64,000 bases of DNA from an uncultured Ruminococcus sp. (GCA_900066355.1 FMEL01000010.1:1-64000); one strand, 5' to 3'; shown: positions 33,559 through 43,360, numbered from the stretch's first letter. The notes: generated from the sequence alone by a model not told the origin. Translations and numbers: made by a program.

Positions 33559-35073
33559 CTAGTTTCTGAAATACTTCCACGCACCATTCAGTCCGTCGAT
33601 CACCGCACGGTATGCCGCATATTTTTCTTTGTAGATATCTGCATATTCCGGTCTTGGCTGTATTGTCTTGGTGATCTTCACTGTACGTCTCATTGCATCC
33701 TGATAATCTTTGTAAATTCCCGCTGCAATGCCGGCTGCCATCGCTGCACCCTGTGCACCGAGTTCTTTATCCTCGATCACATCGATCGGAAGCTGAAGCG
33801 CGTCTGCAAAAATCTGTACCCATACATCTGAATTTGCAGCGCCTCCTGAAAGTCGTACACTCTTCGGACGTTCACGGTTTCTCAGCAGTTTGTTGACATG
33901 GGTCACATGGGAGAAAACAATTCCCTCATAAACTGCACGAAGCATATGTTTCTTATTATGGTAAGCAGTCAGGCCTACAAAGGTTCCCTTTGCCAGTGGA
34001 TCTTCGTTGGAGCCGTTCAGGAATGGAAGGAAGATGATATTGTTGTCCTGCGGCTCGATAGAAGCTACCCACTCATTGGTGATATCGTATACGGAGCCTC
34101 CGTTTTCTTTCGCTTCTGCTTTTTCATAACTCATAAGATTGCGGATGAACCACTCCATATTTCCGGCAGATGTCGGGCTGCTCTCCTCGATCAGATAATA
34201 TCCCGGCATACAGAACAGAGAATTCAGTGCAACTGTGCCGTTTGTCACAGGTTCTTTCGAAATATACTCGTTGATACTCCAGGTTCCGGCCACCATACAC
34301 ATCTGTTCTTCATCAGAAAGTCCGGATGCAATTCCGCATGCGTTGATATCAAACATACCTGCAGCTACCGGGATTCCCTCCGGAAGACCGGTCTTCTCAC
34401 TCGCTTCTTTTGTCACATGTCCACAGATATCGGCAGCGTTGCGAAGCGGTGGAAGCTTGTCGTAGCATTCTTCCAGATCAAAAAGCTTCATCAGTTCACG
34501 GTCATGTTCGTGTGTGATCATATTGACAAGATTTGATCCGGAACAGTCTGTGTATTCACTGTATGCCTCTCCTGTCAGCATGTAACGGATATAATCTTTT
34601 ACTGCAAAGATATACTGTGTTCTCTCAATGACTTCCGGCATATTTTCTTTGAACCATGCCAGGATGCTTACCGGCTGTACTGCCAAAATGTCCTGCAGAG
34701 TTTTCTCATAAACCTTTTTGTCAGTGCCATCCTCATGCCATCTTTTGACCTGTGCCCAGGCTCTTGTATCCGTAGAAATGATTCCGTTATAGGAAGGCTT
34801 TCCATCATAGCCTACCATGTACAGACCTTTTCCATGTCCTGAGAAAGAAACCCCTGCAATGTCCTTTGGATCGATATTACTCTTCTCGATCGCATTACGT
34901 ACAGCCTGTGCATTTACCTCCCAGAGTTCATCCATATCCCTTTCTGTATAACCTGGCTTCGGAGTGATCGTCACAGTCGGTACACTGGCCACAGAAATCT
35001 GCTTTCCGTCTTCATCAAAGAGCGCTGCCTTTGAAAAAGTACCCCCATTGTCAATCCCCATTAAGTATTTCAT
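33559..35073 (-). CDS. lyxK: L-xylulokinase-like FGGY kinase
   Basis: A 504-residue sugar kinase close in pattern to LyxK/YiaP: MGIDNGGTFSKAALFDEDG at the N-terminus, PGYTERDMDELW, GVSFSGHGKGLYMV and YNGIISTDTRAW in domain 1, GMFDINACGIASGL, then PKSVRLSGGAANSDVW and ELGAQGAAMAAGIAAGIY in domain 2. It would phosphorylate L-xylulose or a related ketose at C5. Its products feed UlaE and AraD downstream. It starts only 30 nt after the DUF4340 gene of the exporter operon, with no terminator between, so part of its expression may come from that operon. Confidence 0.85.
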   Translation of the reverse strand: MKYLMGIDNGGTFSKAALFDEDGKQISVASVPTVTITPKPGYTERDMDELWEVNAQAVRNAIEKSNIDPKDIAGVSFSGHGKGLYMVGYDGKPSYNGIISTDTRAWAQVKRWHEDGTDKKVYEKTLQDILAVQPVSILAWFKENMPEVIERTQYIFAVKDYIRYMLTGEAYSEYTDCSGSNLVNMITHEHDRELMKLFDLEECYDKLPPLRNAADICGHVTKEASEKTGLPEGIPVAAGMFDINACGIASGLSDEEQMCMVAGTWSINEYISKEPVTNGTVALNSLFCMPGYYLIEESSPTSAGNMEWFIRNLMSYEKAEAKENGGSVYDITNEWVASIEPQDNNIIFLPFLNGSNEDPLAKGTFVGLTAYHNKKHMLRAVYEGIVFSHVTHVNKLLRNRERPKSVRLSGGAANSDVWVQIFADALQLPIDVIEDKELGAQGAAMAAGIAAGIYKDYQDAMRRTVKITKTIQPRPEYADIYKEKYAAYRAVIDGLNGAWKYFRN

Positions 35074-35103
35074 GCCATACCTCCTCTTTTTATATATGAT
35101 TTT

Positions 35104-36498
35104 TTATTTTAATTCTTCCAGAAGTCTGTCCAACTTCTCTGTCATTGTCTTTACATACAGTTTATTTGTATGTGCTGCTTTTGTGCCATCCTCATAGATG
35201 ACCGTGTAGAAATTCTGGTCTTCTTCATAATATGTAATTTCTTTCTTTGAACCATCCGTCAGTGTATATACAAGCTTCAAAGCCTCATCTCCGGTTTCTT
35301 CCGGCACGCTCTCCAGACGTTCCTGGGCGGTCACACTGACACATGCATAGTAGAAATCTGTAAATAATTTTTCATCCACTTCCTGCTCATCTACAAGCCA
35401 TTTTACTGACTCCAGACCACCCTTTGTCGTCTGTGTTTCTTTTCTGAGCACATGCGTTGCACCATCTCTTGTAACTTCAAGTTTATCAAGATCCCCAATC
35501 GAAACAAAGCTGTATGTCAGACTCCAGTAAGAAGCCGCACTGGATTTCAGAAGGTCTGTCAGATACTCTCCACGAATCGTATGAATCTCCGGAAGTTCAT
35601 TCAGCCTTGCATAATAGTTGCCGTTTTCATCCTCATTGCCTACGGAGAGTTCAAACTCTTTTGCTTCTTCTCCGTCTTTGTATTTTACGGTGAGTATCAT
35701 CTGCGGATCATCCAATCCATATTTTACATAATCGGAACAATTGTATTCAAGATCCTGATACCAGATAATATTGGACACATTATCCTGGACCATGCCGACC
35801 AGATTCAGGTTTGCAAGCTGGCTTTCTCCCTCTTCATCCTCCACCGTACACTGGTCATCCCCTGTCATGATAAGGACATAAGAATCTTCTTCCTTGTCCA
35901 CATCAAACTCTGTCATCGTTTCCGGTTTTACCTTCGGGAAGTCCGTATAGGCTGCAAAATCCTGCAGCTTACCTGCGAAATCCGAGTCAAAGGCAGTTTT
36001 TGTCATATAAACCTTATCTAATTTTTCTTCTGTCTGGAAGTACAGTTCATGCGTGGACGTATTCTTATCTCCGATATACAAATCCTTCTCTGTTCCGTCA
36101 GAAAGTGATATCTGAATCGTATTTGCCGGTTCTTCCAGTCCGAACTGCGCCAGATCCCCCCTTGCGTCCAGCTCTCTGGTACAGCTCACAGAAGAAATAT
36201 CTGCAAGCAGCTTCTGGATCTTATTTTCATTCATCTGAAATACAGAGTCATCCGGACAGATCCAGGTGTCATTCTTTTTTTCAAAGGTCAGTATCCCGTC
36301 GTCACCGCTGAAAGAAATACTGCTCACTTCATCCGTGTCTGTCTCAAACACAACAGATGCCGCAGCCTCTTCCTGCTCTTTCTGGCTCTCTGCCTCTTTT
36401 TGTTTATCTGAGTAACGCAGAAGAAACAGATAGGCCAGTCCTGCAAGGATGACCAGGATCAGTGCAATGACCAGTTTTTTTATTTTTTTTTCATCCAT
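35104..36498 (-). CDS. DUF4340 domain protein of a Gld-type ABC exporter operon
   Basis: A 464-residue membrane-anchored extracellular protein. KKIKKLVIALILVILAGLAYLFLL is an uncleaved N-terminal anchor. The remainder is acidic beta-rich repeats of the DUF4340 type (VSSISFSGDDGILTFEKK, RELDARGDLAQFGLEEPANTIQIS, IGDKNTSTHELYF). The start ATG overlaps the TGA of the GldG-like gene by one base at 36498, so it is translationally coupled. It is last in the operon ATPase, permease, GldG, DUF4340. The family is widespread in Firmicutes but without a settled function. Confidence 0.85.
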   Translation of the reverse strand: MDEKKIKKLVIALILVILAGLAYLFLLRYSDKQKEAESQKEQEEAAASVVFETDTDEVSSISFSGDDGILTFEKKNDTWICPDDSVFQMNENKIQKLLADISSVSCTRELDARGDLAQFGLEEPANTIQISLSDGTEKDLYIGDKNTSTHELYFQTEEKLDKVYMTKTAFDSDFAGKLQDFAAYTDFPKVKPETMTEFDVDKEEDSYVLIMTGDDQCTVEDEEGESQLANLNLVGMVQDNVSNIIWYQDLEYNCSDYVKYGLDDPQMILTVKYKDGEEAKEFELSVGNEDENGNYYARLNELPEIHTIRGEYLTDLLKSSAASYWSLTYSFVSIGDLDKLEVTRDGATHVLRKETQTTKGGLESVKWLVDEQEVDEKLFTDFYYACVSVTAQERLESVPEETGDEALKLVYTLTDGSKKEITYYEEDQNFYTVIYEDGTKAAHTNKLYVKTMTEKLDRLLEELK

Positions 36499-37934
36499 CA
36501 GCGTTTTCTCCTTGATGCCCAGACTGCCAGTCCTGCAATAATAAACAGAAGTGGAAGTGTAAATACACAGATCGCTGTCCATATATTTGCTGCCCGGTCT
36601 GTCAGTGTCAGATATTTGACCTGAAGGCTCTTGGTCTGTACTGCTGCTGAAGTTTTTTCTCCATTGCAGAGGTAATTTACAGTTCCGCCGAGAAGCTGTG
36701 CATTGCTTCCGGATACAGCCTGATTATAATTGGATTCCAGCAAATATCCTGTACTGTAATAGACGATCTCCGTATCAGCCTCATCATCGTTGTTCGTATC
36801 TTCCTGGATCAGCATACCGATCGTAAACGGACCGCTCTTATCTCCCTTTTCCTTCTCAGAGGTTGTCATGTTTTCCACATCTTCTTTGCTGTAGGATGTA
36901 TCAGAAGTCGTCAGAAGCGGCTGATAGGTGATGGAATCTCTGTGTGAATCCGAAGTAAGGATTCCCTGGCTCATCGGTGCCAGAACAGAACCATTGCCAT
37001 ATACATTTTCGGTAATTGCCGAATAACTGATATCCGGAACCAGACAATACTGATAAGACATATATTTATCAGAGTCGCCTTCCAGGATGATTCCTTTTTC
37101 TCTTTCAACTCCATAATTTGCGAGGATGGAGTCAAAATTCGGCATATCCTCTACGGTATAATTTGAGAAGATAATTGCTTTGCCTCCGTCTTCCAGATAA
37201 TCAATGATCTTCTGTGCTTCTTCCTCAGAATAATCTACCGTCGGCGTATTGATAAGAATTGCATCTGCATCATCCGGAACCTTATCTGTGGTCATCAAAT
37301 TCAGCGTCAGTGGATTTACATTATCCTTGGAGATCACATCTCCAAATGCACTTCCAAGTGCTGTCTCACCGTTTCCGCTTAAGATATACAGATTCGGGAT
37401 GTCTTTGGCTGTCACATAATCTACAGCACTTGTTATCATTCCCTCGCCGTCAAATCCGGTCTTTACATAACTGTAAGTATTATAGTTCATGCTCTCCACA
37501 TACATGGAATCCGCATTCACTACCTTGCTCACATCACCGCTGACCGCGATCACACTGTTATTCGCAACATCTTCCTGGGTATATTTGGAAGTAAATCCCG
37601 GATACAGTGCCGGATCGATCTGCTCTACCTTAATGTGGGAGGATGCAGACTCATAACGGTCCAGAAGCTTCTGGATCGTGTCGTCTTCTTTTCCGCCTTC
37701 ACAGATATAATAAAGTTCCACATCCTGATCCAGATTTTTGAGTATTCCTGTCGTAGTATCGGTCAGTGTATACAGTTTTGCGTTGCTGAAATCAAACTGG
37801 GTTACTTTGACCGGAAGATGATTCACGATCAGATTCACTATGATCAGTCCTGCCAGAAGCAGTACGGTAAGCAAAATACTGTAAGAACCGTTTATCAGAA
37901 TTTTGCTGCTCTGTTTGTTGTCTTTATTCTTCAT
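36498..37934 (-). CDS. GldG-family ABC transporter auxiliary protein
   Basis: A 478-residue protein with one N-terminal TM helix (YSILLTVLLLAGLIIVNLIV), a large extracellular domain of the ABC_transp_aux/IFT52-like type (FDFSNAKLYTLTDTTTGILKNL, LYILSGNGETALG, DAILINTPTVDYSEEE, GKAIIFSNY) and a C-terminal TM helix before a basic SRRKR end. This is the Gldg pattern known from gliding-type exporters, whose Clostridia homologues have unknown cargo. It follows the permease gene by 11 nt. Confidence 0.87.
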   Translation of the reverse strand: MKNKDNKQSSKILINGSYSILLTVLLLAGLIIVNLIVNHLPVKVTQFDFSNAKLYTLTDTTTGILKNLDQDVELYYICEGGKEDDTIQKLLDRYESASSHIKVEQIDPALYPGFTSKYTQEDVANNSVIAVSGDVSKVVNADSMYVESMNYNTYSYVKTGFDGEGMITSAVDYVTAKDIPNLYILSGNGETALGSAFGDVISKDNVNPLTLNLMTTDKVPDDADAILINTPTVDYSEEEAQKIIDYLEDGGKAIIFSNYTVEDMPNFDSILANYGVEREKGIILEGDSDKYMSYQYCLVPDISYSAITENVYGNGSVLAPMSQGILTSDSHRDSITYQPLLTTSDTSYSKEDVENMTTSEKEKGDKSGPFTIGMLIQEDTNNDDEADTEIVYYSTGYLLESNYNQAVSGSNAQLLGGTVNYLCNGEKTSAAVQTKSLQVKYLTLTDRAANIWTAICVFTLPLLFIIAGLAVWASRRKR

Positions 37935-37945
37935 GTCCCTACCTC

Positions 37946-38809
37946 CTAGTTCCAGCGTCTTTTTGCAATCGTCTGAACTGTCAGGAACAAAAAGAAAACA
38001 ATAACAGATACATAGTACACGATCGCGGATATATCCAGAATACCGTCAAAGAAATTTGTCAGCCTTCCATTCATATAAAATACAGACAGAACCTTGCGGA
38101 AGCTTCCTTCCAGAAGAGATGCTTTTGCAAAATAAACCACCTGGAGTGCCACCTCAAGAAGCACGCCTGCTCCGATCACAACCTTGAGATTTCCGATCAT
38201 ATTATAGACCAGGGCCATCACAAGAACAATCACTACAGTAAATGCACTCACAGATGCGATTGCAGTATTAGGAACCATTTTTCCGATCGTGTTCATCAGA
38301 TAGCAGACCAGCAGAGTTCCGAATGTCATAACCGCTGAGATCACCGGATTTTCTGTGACCGATGAGAAAAATACTCCGATTGCAATATTGGCACAGCCGA
38401 GGAGATAGAATCCAAGGATTGAAAAATATGCTGCCGGAAGGTTTACTGTTCCAAACATAGTAAGAATCAGCGGATAAATGCAGATGATCAGCATCGGAAT
38501 GGTGAACAGAACTACAACTGCCAGATATTTACCGATCACAATGTCTTTTACTGTCATTGGCAATGTAAGTAATAACTGATCTGTTTTCTGTTTTTTCTCC
38601 TCTGCCAGAACACGCATCGTCAGGATTGGGACAAATACCAGAAAAATAAACCGAACATTCTGGAGTACCAGTTCAAATCTCGGCGAAGCAAGATTCAGAT
38701 TCTGATAGGCAAAATATAGGCTTACGACTGCCAGCATAAATGCAATAAACACATATCCGATCATTGAGATCCGATAACTTCTTAATTCTTTTCTACATAC
38801 AGCGATCAT
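37946..38809 (-). CDS. ABC-2 type permease (GldF-like)
   Basis: A 287-residue six-helix ABC-2 membrane protein. RKELRSYRISMIGYVFIAFML begins it; the cytoplasmic loop PILTMRVLAEEKKQKTDQLLLTLPMTVKDIVIGKY contains the conserved LLLTLP coupling segment of NosY/GldF permeases. It overlaps the ATPase gene by 4 nt (ATGA), so the two are coupled. Confidence 0.9.
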   Translation of the reverse strand: MIAVCRKELRSYRISMIGYVFIAFMLAVVSLYFAYQNLNLASPRFELVLQNVRFIFLVFVPILTMRVLAEEKKQKTDQLLLTLPMTVKDIVIGKYLAVVVLFTIPMLIICIYPLILTMFGTVNLPAAYFSILGFYLLGCANIAIGVFFSSVTENPVISAVMTFGTLLVCYLMNTIGKMVPNTAIASVSAFTVVIVLVMALVYNMIGNLKVVIGAGVLLEVALQVVYFAKASLLEGSFRKVLSVFYMNGRLTNFFDGILDISAIVYYVSVIVFFLFLTVQTIAKRRWN

Positions 38810-39747
38810 GCTCTTCCCTCCTCAGTAATTTCAAGAAAGATGTCTTCCAGCGACATTCCTGCCCTGCTGATCTCAAGAAGCGGGATTCCTGCCTCTGCAA
38901 AACGGAAGAATAACTGTTTTCTGTAATCCGCCTGATCCTGTACTTTCAGCTGGAACCTGTATGTCTCAGCTTCTTCTGCTTCTTTCATATCAGCGATACT
39001 GAGTGCCGGGAATTCACGCAGGATATTCTGGATCTTCTCCAGTTCTCCCTGTGCACTCAGACACAGGATATCCTGTCCCTTAAACAGTTTTTCCAAATTT
39101 TCTGTACTGTCACTCACTACCAGATGTCCCTTGTTGATAATGACTACATGGTCACACACTGCCCCGATCTCAGAAAGAATATGCGAGCTTATCAGAACGG
39201 TGTGATCTTCTCCCAGCCGCTTTATCAATGTGCGGATCTCTATGATCTGCTTCGGATCCAGTCCGACGGTAGGCTCATCAAGAATAATGATATCCGGATT
39301 TCCGATCAGTGTCTGTGCAATTCCGACTCTCTGTTTATATCCTTTGGAAAGATTTTTGATCAGTCGGTCCTTCATATTGGTGATCATCACTTTTTCCATG
39401 ACATCTCCTATCATGGACTTTCGTTCTGATTTCGGCACGCCCTTGAGATCTGCCACTGTGAACAGATACTCCCAGACTGTCATGTCCATATACAACGGGG
39501 GAATTTCAGGAAGATATCCAATATGCTTCTTGGCCTCTTCTGCCTCTTTAAAAATATCATGTCCTTCAATAATGACTTCCCCTGATGTCGCGGCAATGTA
39601 GCCGGTCATTATATTCATTGTAGTTGATTTTCCGGCACCATTTGGTCCTAACAATCCATAAATCTTTCCTTTTTCAAGTGAAAAACTGATGTCCTGTATG
39701 GCAAAATGATCTCCGTATTTCTTTGTAAGATTTCTAACTTCAATCAA
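38806..39747 (-). CDS. ABC transporter ATPase (GldA-like)
   Basis: A 313-residue cytoplasmic ATPase. Walker A GPNGAGKST, signature NLSKGYKQRVGIAQTLIG, Walker B IIILDEPTVGLD and H-loop ISSHIL are all intact. The C-terminal ~90 residues (LSAQGELEKIQNILREFPAL and on) form the regulatory tail typical of this group. It is first in the four-gene exporter operon. The substrate is unknown. Confidence 0.93.
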   Translation of the reverse strand: MIEVRNLTKKYGDHFAIQDISFSLEKGKIYGLLGPNGAGKSTTMNIMTGYIAATSGEVIIEGHDIFKEAEEAKKHIGYLPEIPPLYMDMTVWEYLFTVADLKGVPKSERKSMIGDVMEKVMITNMKDRLIKNLSKGYKQRVGIAQTLIGNPDIIILDEPTVGLDPKQIIEIRTLIKRLGEDHTVLISSHILSEIGAVCDHVVIINKGHLVVSDSTENLEKLFKGQDILCLSAQGELEKIQNILREFPALSIADMKEAEEAETYRFQLKVQDQADYRKQLFFRFAEAGIPLLEISRAGMSLEDIFLEITEEGRA

Positions 39748-39835
39748 GATATTCCCTCCTGTTGATCAAACTCTTCCCCAATTATAATACATTATCAGAA
39801 AATATGCCACTGTCGTCCCTGATATGTATGAAAGA

Positions 39836-39865
39836 AAAGGCGTCCGCCCGCGGGCGAACGCCTTT
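39836..39865 (-). terminator. Terminator after the 40-45 kb transporter
   Basis: A 15-bp stem AAAGGCGTtCGCCCG/CGGGCGgACGCCTTT closes with almost no loop and is followed by TTCTTTC on the minus strand. It lies about 50 nt after the binding protein stop. Confidence 0.85.
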
Positions 39866-39913
39866 GTTATCACACTTCTAATTTATTTCCATTAAACAGA
39901 ACTGCAATACAGA

Positions 39914-41056
39914 TTAAAGTTTGTCAACCCACTCTGCCATGTTGTCTTTGTAGAATACATAAGGCTGACCTGTAAGAACGCCTGTGCCACCATCGCCATT
40001 GTCTTCAGCGGTGAATGTCTCAGCATCATATTCGCCCCAAGCTTCCATATCAACAGTTGATCCTTCGGATCCGTCGAATCCATCATTCTGAACTGCCATC
40101 TGGATAGCTGCTGTAGAAGCTCCAAGATGAGATACATCCCACAGCATCATGTATGGGCAAACAAATGAGAACTCATCATCATCTGCTGTAGCCGGCATGT
40201 AGTTCTTCATTTCTGAAGGAAGTCCAAGACCTGTCAGTTTGATATCAGATTTAGCCTGTGTAAGAACTTCACCTGCTGCTGCGATACCAACTGTTGTTGG
40301 GGAGATGATTGCATCTACATTGTTTTCAGCCAGGAATGCCTGAGCCTGTGTAGTAGATTTTGTTGCTTCGTCATCACCATATTTCTTGTTGAGTTCCGGG
40401 CTTACCTTGCCTTTGTAGATGTCTTTCTGAAGTTCCTTCTCCATAACTGCGATCCATCCATTCTGTACAGGTGTATCAATACCAGCGGAAAGAACACCAA
40501 GTCTGATCTCGTCTCCGTCGTAATCAGCCAGAGCTGCCTCTACAGTTTTTTCCATTGTTGCGTCTTCCGGATCATAAGCTACGCCAAGAACCTGAAGAAC
40601 TGCTGCACGAACCTGCATAGCTCCGATATCTTCTGTGGATGCCTGATTGTTGTGAGTTACACGGTAATCAGCAGATGCAGAAGAGTCAACGGATACGATT
40701 GGAACACCCTTTTCCTGAGCTTTTCCAAATACTTCATCAAATCCTGTGTCACCATTTGTAGAAATGGAGATGGATTTGCATCCCTGAGTAATTGCTTCGT
40801 CAATGAGCTGTACCTGAGCTGCTACAGTTGTCTCAGCCGGTGATTTCTCTGTGCAGTTTTCCCCAACCTGCTCCATATAAGATGAGAAACCTTCATACAT
40901 GATAACACCAAATGCGTTACCTACGGATTTGAACATAAATACGTGGGAACCAGATACATCTGATGTGTCACCTGCTGCTGAAACTGCTGCCGGAGCTGCC
41001 AACGCCATTGTTGTTGCAAGGCCCATAGCCATTGCCTTTTTGAGATTTTTCTTCAT
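39914..41056 (-). CDS. Sugar ABC transporter substrate-binding protein (RhaS type)
   Basis: A 380-residue binding protein with signal peptide (MKKNLKKAMAMGLATTMALA...VSAA) and a Peripla_BP_4 domain: VFMFKSVGNAFGVIMYEGF, AAQVQLIDEAITQGCKSISIS, VDAIISPTTVGIAAAGEVL, KLTGLGLPSEMKNYM. The latter two blocks are shared with the paralogue at 20536-21564, which implies related ligands; the rhamnose-type family is the closest I can name. AGGAGGAAG precedes the ATG. It is last in the ATPase, permease, permease, binding protein operon. Confidence 0.92.
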   Translation of the reverse strand: MKKNLKKAMAMGLATTMALAAPAAVSAAGDTSDVSGSHVFMFKSVGNAFGVIMYEGFSSYMEQVGENCTEKSPAETTVAAQVQLIDEAITQGCKSISISTNGDTGFDEVFGKAQEKGVPIVSVDSSASADYRVTHNNQASTEDIGAMQVRAAVLQVLGVAYDPEDATMEKTVEAALADYDGDEIRLGVLSAGIDTPVQNGWIAVMEKELQKDIYKGKVSPELNKKYGDDEATKSTTQAQAFLAENNVDAIISPTTVGIAAAGEVLTQAKSDIKLTGLGLPSEMKNYMPATADDDEFSFVCPYMMLWDVSHLGASTAAIQMAVQNDGFDGSEGSTVDMEAWGEYDAETFTAEDNGDGGTGVLTGQPYVFYKDNMAEWVDKL

Positions 41057-41126
41057 GAAACACTTCCTCCTTTTTTATATATATAAACATCTTTGTGTTT
41101 ATATTTCGTAGTTCAGACAGGTAAGA

Positions 41127-42374
41127 TTATTTGAAACGCTCTTTTGCTTTCTTTGCGTTTTCCTGCTGTTCTGCCCACCACTGAGCAGATTTCTCTTTAC
41201 ATTCTTTCTGAGCTGCTTCGATCTTCTTATTGAGTTTCTCGATCTGAGCTGCCTTGTCAGATGCATTGCCTTTTTCAAGTTCTTTGATCTGTTTCTTCAT
41301 ATCTTTAACAGCAGCTGCTGTTCTGTCATTGATTGCTTCAATGTTCTTATTGTTATGATAGAACAGTCTCAGTTTGATATCTTTGAGCATCTGTTTGTTG
41401 ATCGTGGAGATCAGGATCGTTACGATAAGGATAACACCGATAACGATTTTCTTTGTGTTCGGGTCGATACCCATAAGTCCCAGTGCATATGTAAGGAAAG
41501 CCATGATAAAGGTTGCAATGATAGGTCCCCACATTTTACCTTTACCACCATTGGTAGAAACACCACCTAATACCGCACAGGCGATCGCTGTCATTTCATA
41601 TCCTGTACCCATGGAAGAGGAAAGACCTCCACCCATACGTCCGATAAAGAAGATAGAACCGATACCTGCCATGAATCCCATGAGGATAAATACCTGCATT
41701 TTGACTTTCTTAACACTGATACCTGAATAATTTGCACATGTCGGGTTGTTACCAACAATGTAAACTTTACGTCCAAATGGTGACTTGTGAAGAACAAAGA
41801 TGAAGATAGCACCCATGATAAGGAAAAGCACCATACTCAGCGGAATGATTCCACCAATGTTCATCCATCCGATCTTGCTGTACCACTTCGGGAAATTCTT
41901 CAGAGAATTCTCACCCAGAACGATTTCCACGATACCTCTGAATAACATAGAAGTAGAAATTGTAGTGATAACGGCCGGCATTTCAAGGAAAGCAACACAG
42001 AATCCATTGAATGCTCCACAGAACATACAAACAATGATTCCGACGATAACACAGATGAGTGACGGAAGTCCTTTGTCCATCAGAAGTCCTGTTACCATTC
42101 CACCCAGGATCATCTGTGCTGCTACTGACACGTCAATATCACCCAGCAGAAGGATGAATACCATACCAAGTACAAGCGGAGAAACATCCAGACCTGCATT
42201 GATCATTGACTGAACTGTACCGTGGGTAAAATAAAGATCCGGTTTTATAACCGCCAACAGTACATTAATTAAAACCATGATATATACAAGAATCATTTCC
42301 CATTTGACAAGGAATTTCTTTAATACAAATCCTTCCTTGACACTGAGGTCTCTGTCGTAATTACTTCCTGGCAT
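41127..42374 (-). CDS. Sugar ABC transporter permease with C-terminal coiled-coil tail
   Basis: A 415-residue BPD_transp_2 permease. The membrane part (residues ~15-320, about eight to ten helices, with GMVFILLLGDIDVSVAAQMILGG and VLGGVSTNGGKGKMWGP) is normal. About 80 further residues form a charged tail with heptad-like spacing (KDMKKQIKELEKGN..., AAQIEKLNKKIEAAQKECKEK) and end in a basic EQQENAKKAKERFK. Most homologues end near residue 330. The tail would be cytoplasmic, near the ATPase. The start ATG overlaps the TAA of the preceding permease by one base. Confidence 0.9.
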   Translation of the reverse strand: MPGSNYDRDLSVKEGFVLKKFLVKWEMILVYIMVLINVLLAVIKPDLYFTHGTVQSMINAGLDVSPLVLGMVFILLLGDIDVSVAAQMILGGMVTGLLMDKGLPSLICVIVGIIVCMFCGAFNGFCVAFLEMPAVITTISTSMLFRGIVEIVLGENSLKNFPKWYSKIGWMNIGGIIPLSMVLFLIMGAIFIFVLHKSPFGRKVYIVGNNPTCANYSGISVKKVKMQVFILMGFMAGIGSIFFIGRMGGGLSSSMGTGYEMTAIACAVLGGVSTNGGKGKMWGPIIATFIMAFLTYALGLMGIDPNTKKIVIGVILIVTILISTINKQMLKDIKLRLFYHNNKNIEAINDRTAAAVKDMKKQIKELEKGNASDKAAQIEKLNKKIEAAQKECKEKSAQWWAEQQENAKKAKERFK

Positions 42375-43360
42375 TAGATCAACGCACTCCTTTCTTTGAG
42401 AGCCTGTCTCTTAGCGGACTGCTCGGTAAAGTAGTTAATTGCAACGGCAACAATGATAATTCCGCCCTGGAGTGCTTTCTGCCATACACTCATACCAGGA
42501 ATCATACTAATGAAATATGTGATCACAGACATGATAAGTGCACCGATTGCCACACCATCCATACGTCCTTTACCACCGGTGATAGATACTCCACCGAGAA
42601 CGCAGATTGCGATCGCAGTCATTTCAAAACCGTCTGCCATTCCATAATAACCAATTGCATAGTTTGCAGTATAAAGCATACCTGCCAGACCTGTCACTGC
42701 ACCACAGATCACGAAAGAATAAAATGTTACCTTTGGTTCTTTGATACCTGCAACTGCTGCAGATTCACGAGATGTACCGATTGCATAGATTCTTCTTCCT
42801 GCAGAAGTATATCCAAGGAACAGTCCTGCTACAACCAGCAGAATGATCGTGACCCAGAGGATGATCGGCAGTCCTAAAAACTGTCCGATTGCAAACGTAC
42901 GGTATCCGTTCAGTTCTTCGTACTGTGCTGCGAACCACCACTGTCCGCCGGAAACAACAAACGCAAGACCACGGAAGATGTACATTGTACCCAGAGTACA
43001 GATCATCGGAACCATGTGAAGGTATCCAACCAGGAAACCATTCAGTGCACCACAGAGTGCGCCGAGAACAATTGCAAATAATACCCATACGATTCCAGGG
43101 ATTCCCGGATGGCTGCATGCAAGAGTGGTACAGGAAATACCAACAAATGCAAGCTGGGAAGCGATGGAAATATCAATACCACCAGTAAGAATAACCATCA
43201 TCTCAGCAATCGCAAGGAGTGCATAGATTGTATTGTTCTGAAGCATACTTACCAGAGATGTGGCAGTAAACATACCCGGTGTAAGGAAACGGGCGATCAC
43301 CAACAAAATGATCAGAACTGCGATCAATCCGGTATTTCTGGATTTTAATAAATTTTTCAT
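42374..43360 (-). CDS. Sugar ABC transporter permease
   Basis: A 328-residue BPD_transp_2 permease of normal size with about eight to ten TM helices. It has MMVILTGGIDISIASQLAFVGI (the conserved GGIDxS motif), TMYIFRGLAFVVSGGQW, and VLGGVSITGGKGRMDGVAIG (the EAA-like coupling loop region). Its N-terminal third is the intact equivalent of the remnant at 21661-22202. It starts one base after, in fact overlapping, the end of the ATPase gene at 43360, so translation is coupled. Confidence 0.92.
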   Translation of the reverse strand: MKNLLKSRNTGLIAVLIILLVIARFLTPGMFTATSLVSMLQNNTIYALLAIAEMMVILTGGIDISIASQLAFVGISCTTLACSHPGIPGIVWVLFAIVLGALCGALNGFLVGYLHMVPMICTLGTMYIFRGLAFVVSGGQWWFAAQYEELNGYRTFAIGQFLGLPIILWVTIILLVVAGLFLGYTSAGRRIYAIGTSRESAAVAGIKEPKVTFYSFVICGAVTGLAGMLYTANYAIGYYGMADGFEMTAIAICVLGGVSITGGKGRMDGVAIGALIMSVITYFISMIPGMSVWQKALQGGIIIVAVAINYFTEQSAKRQALKERSALI

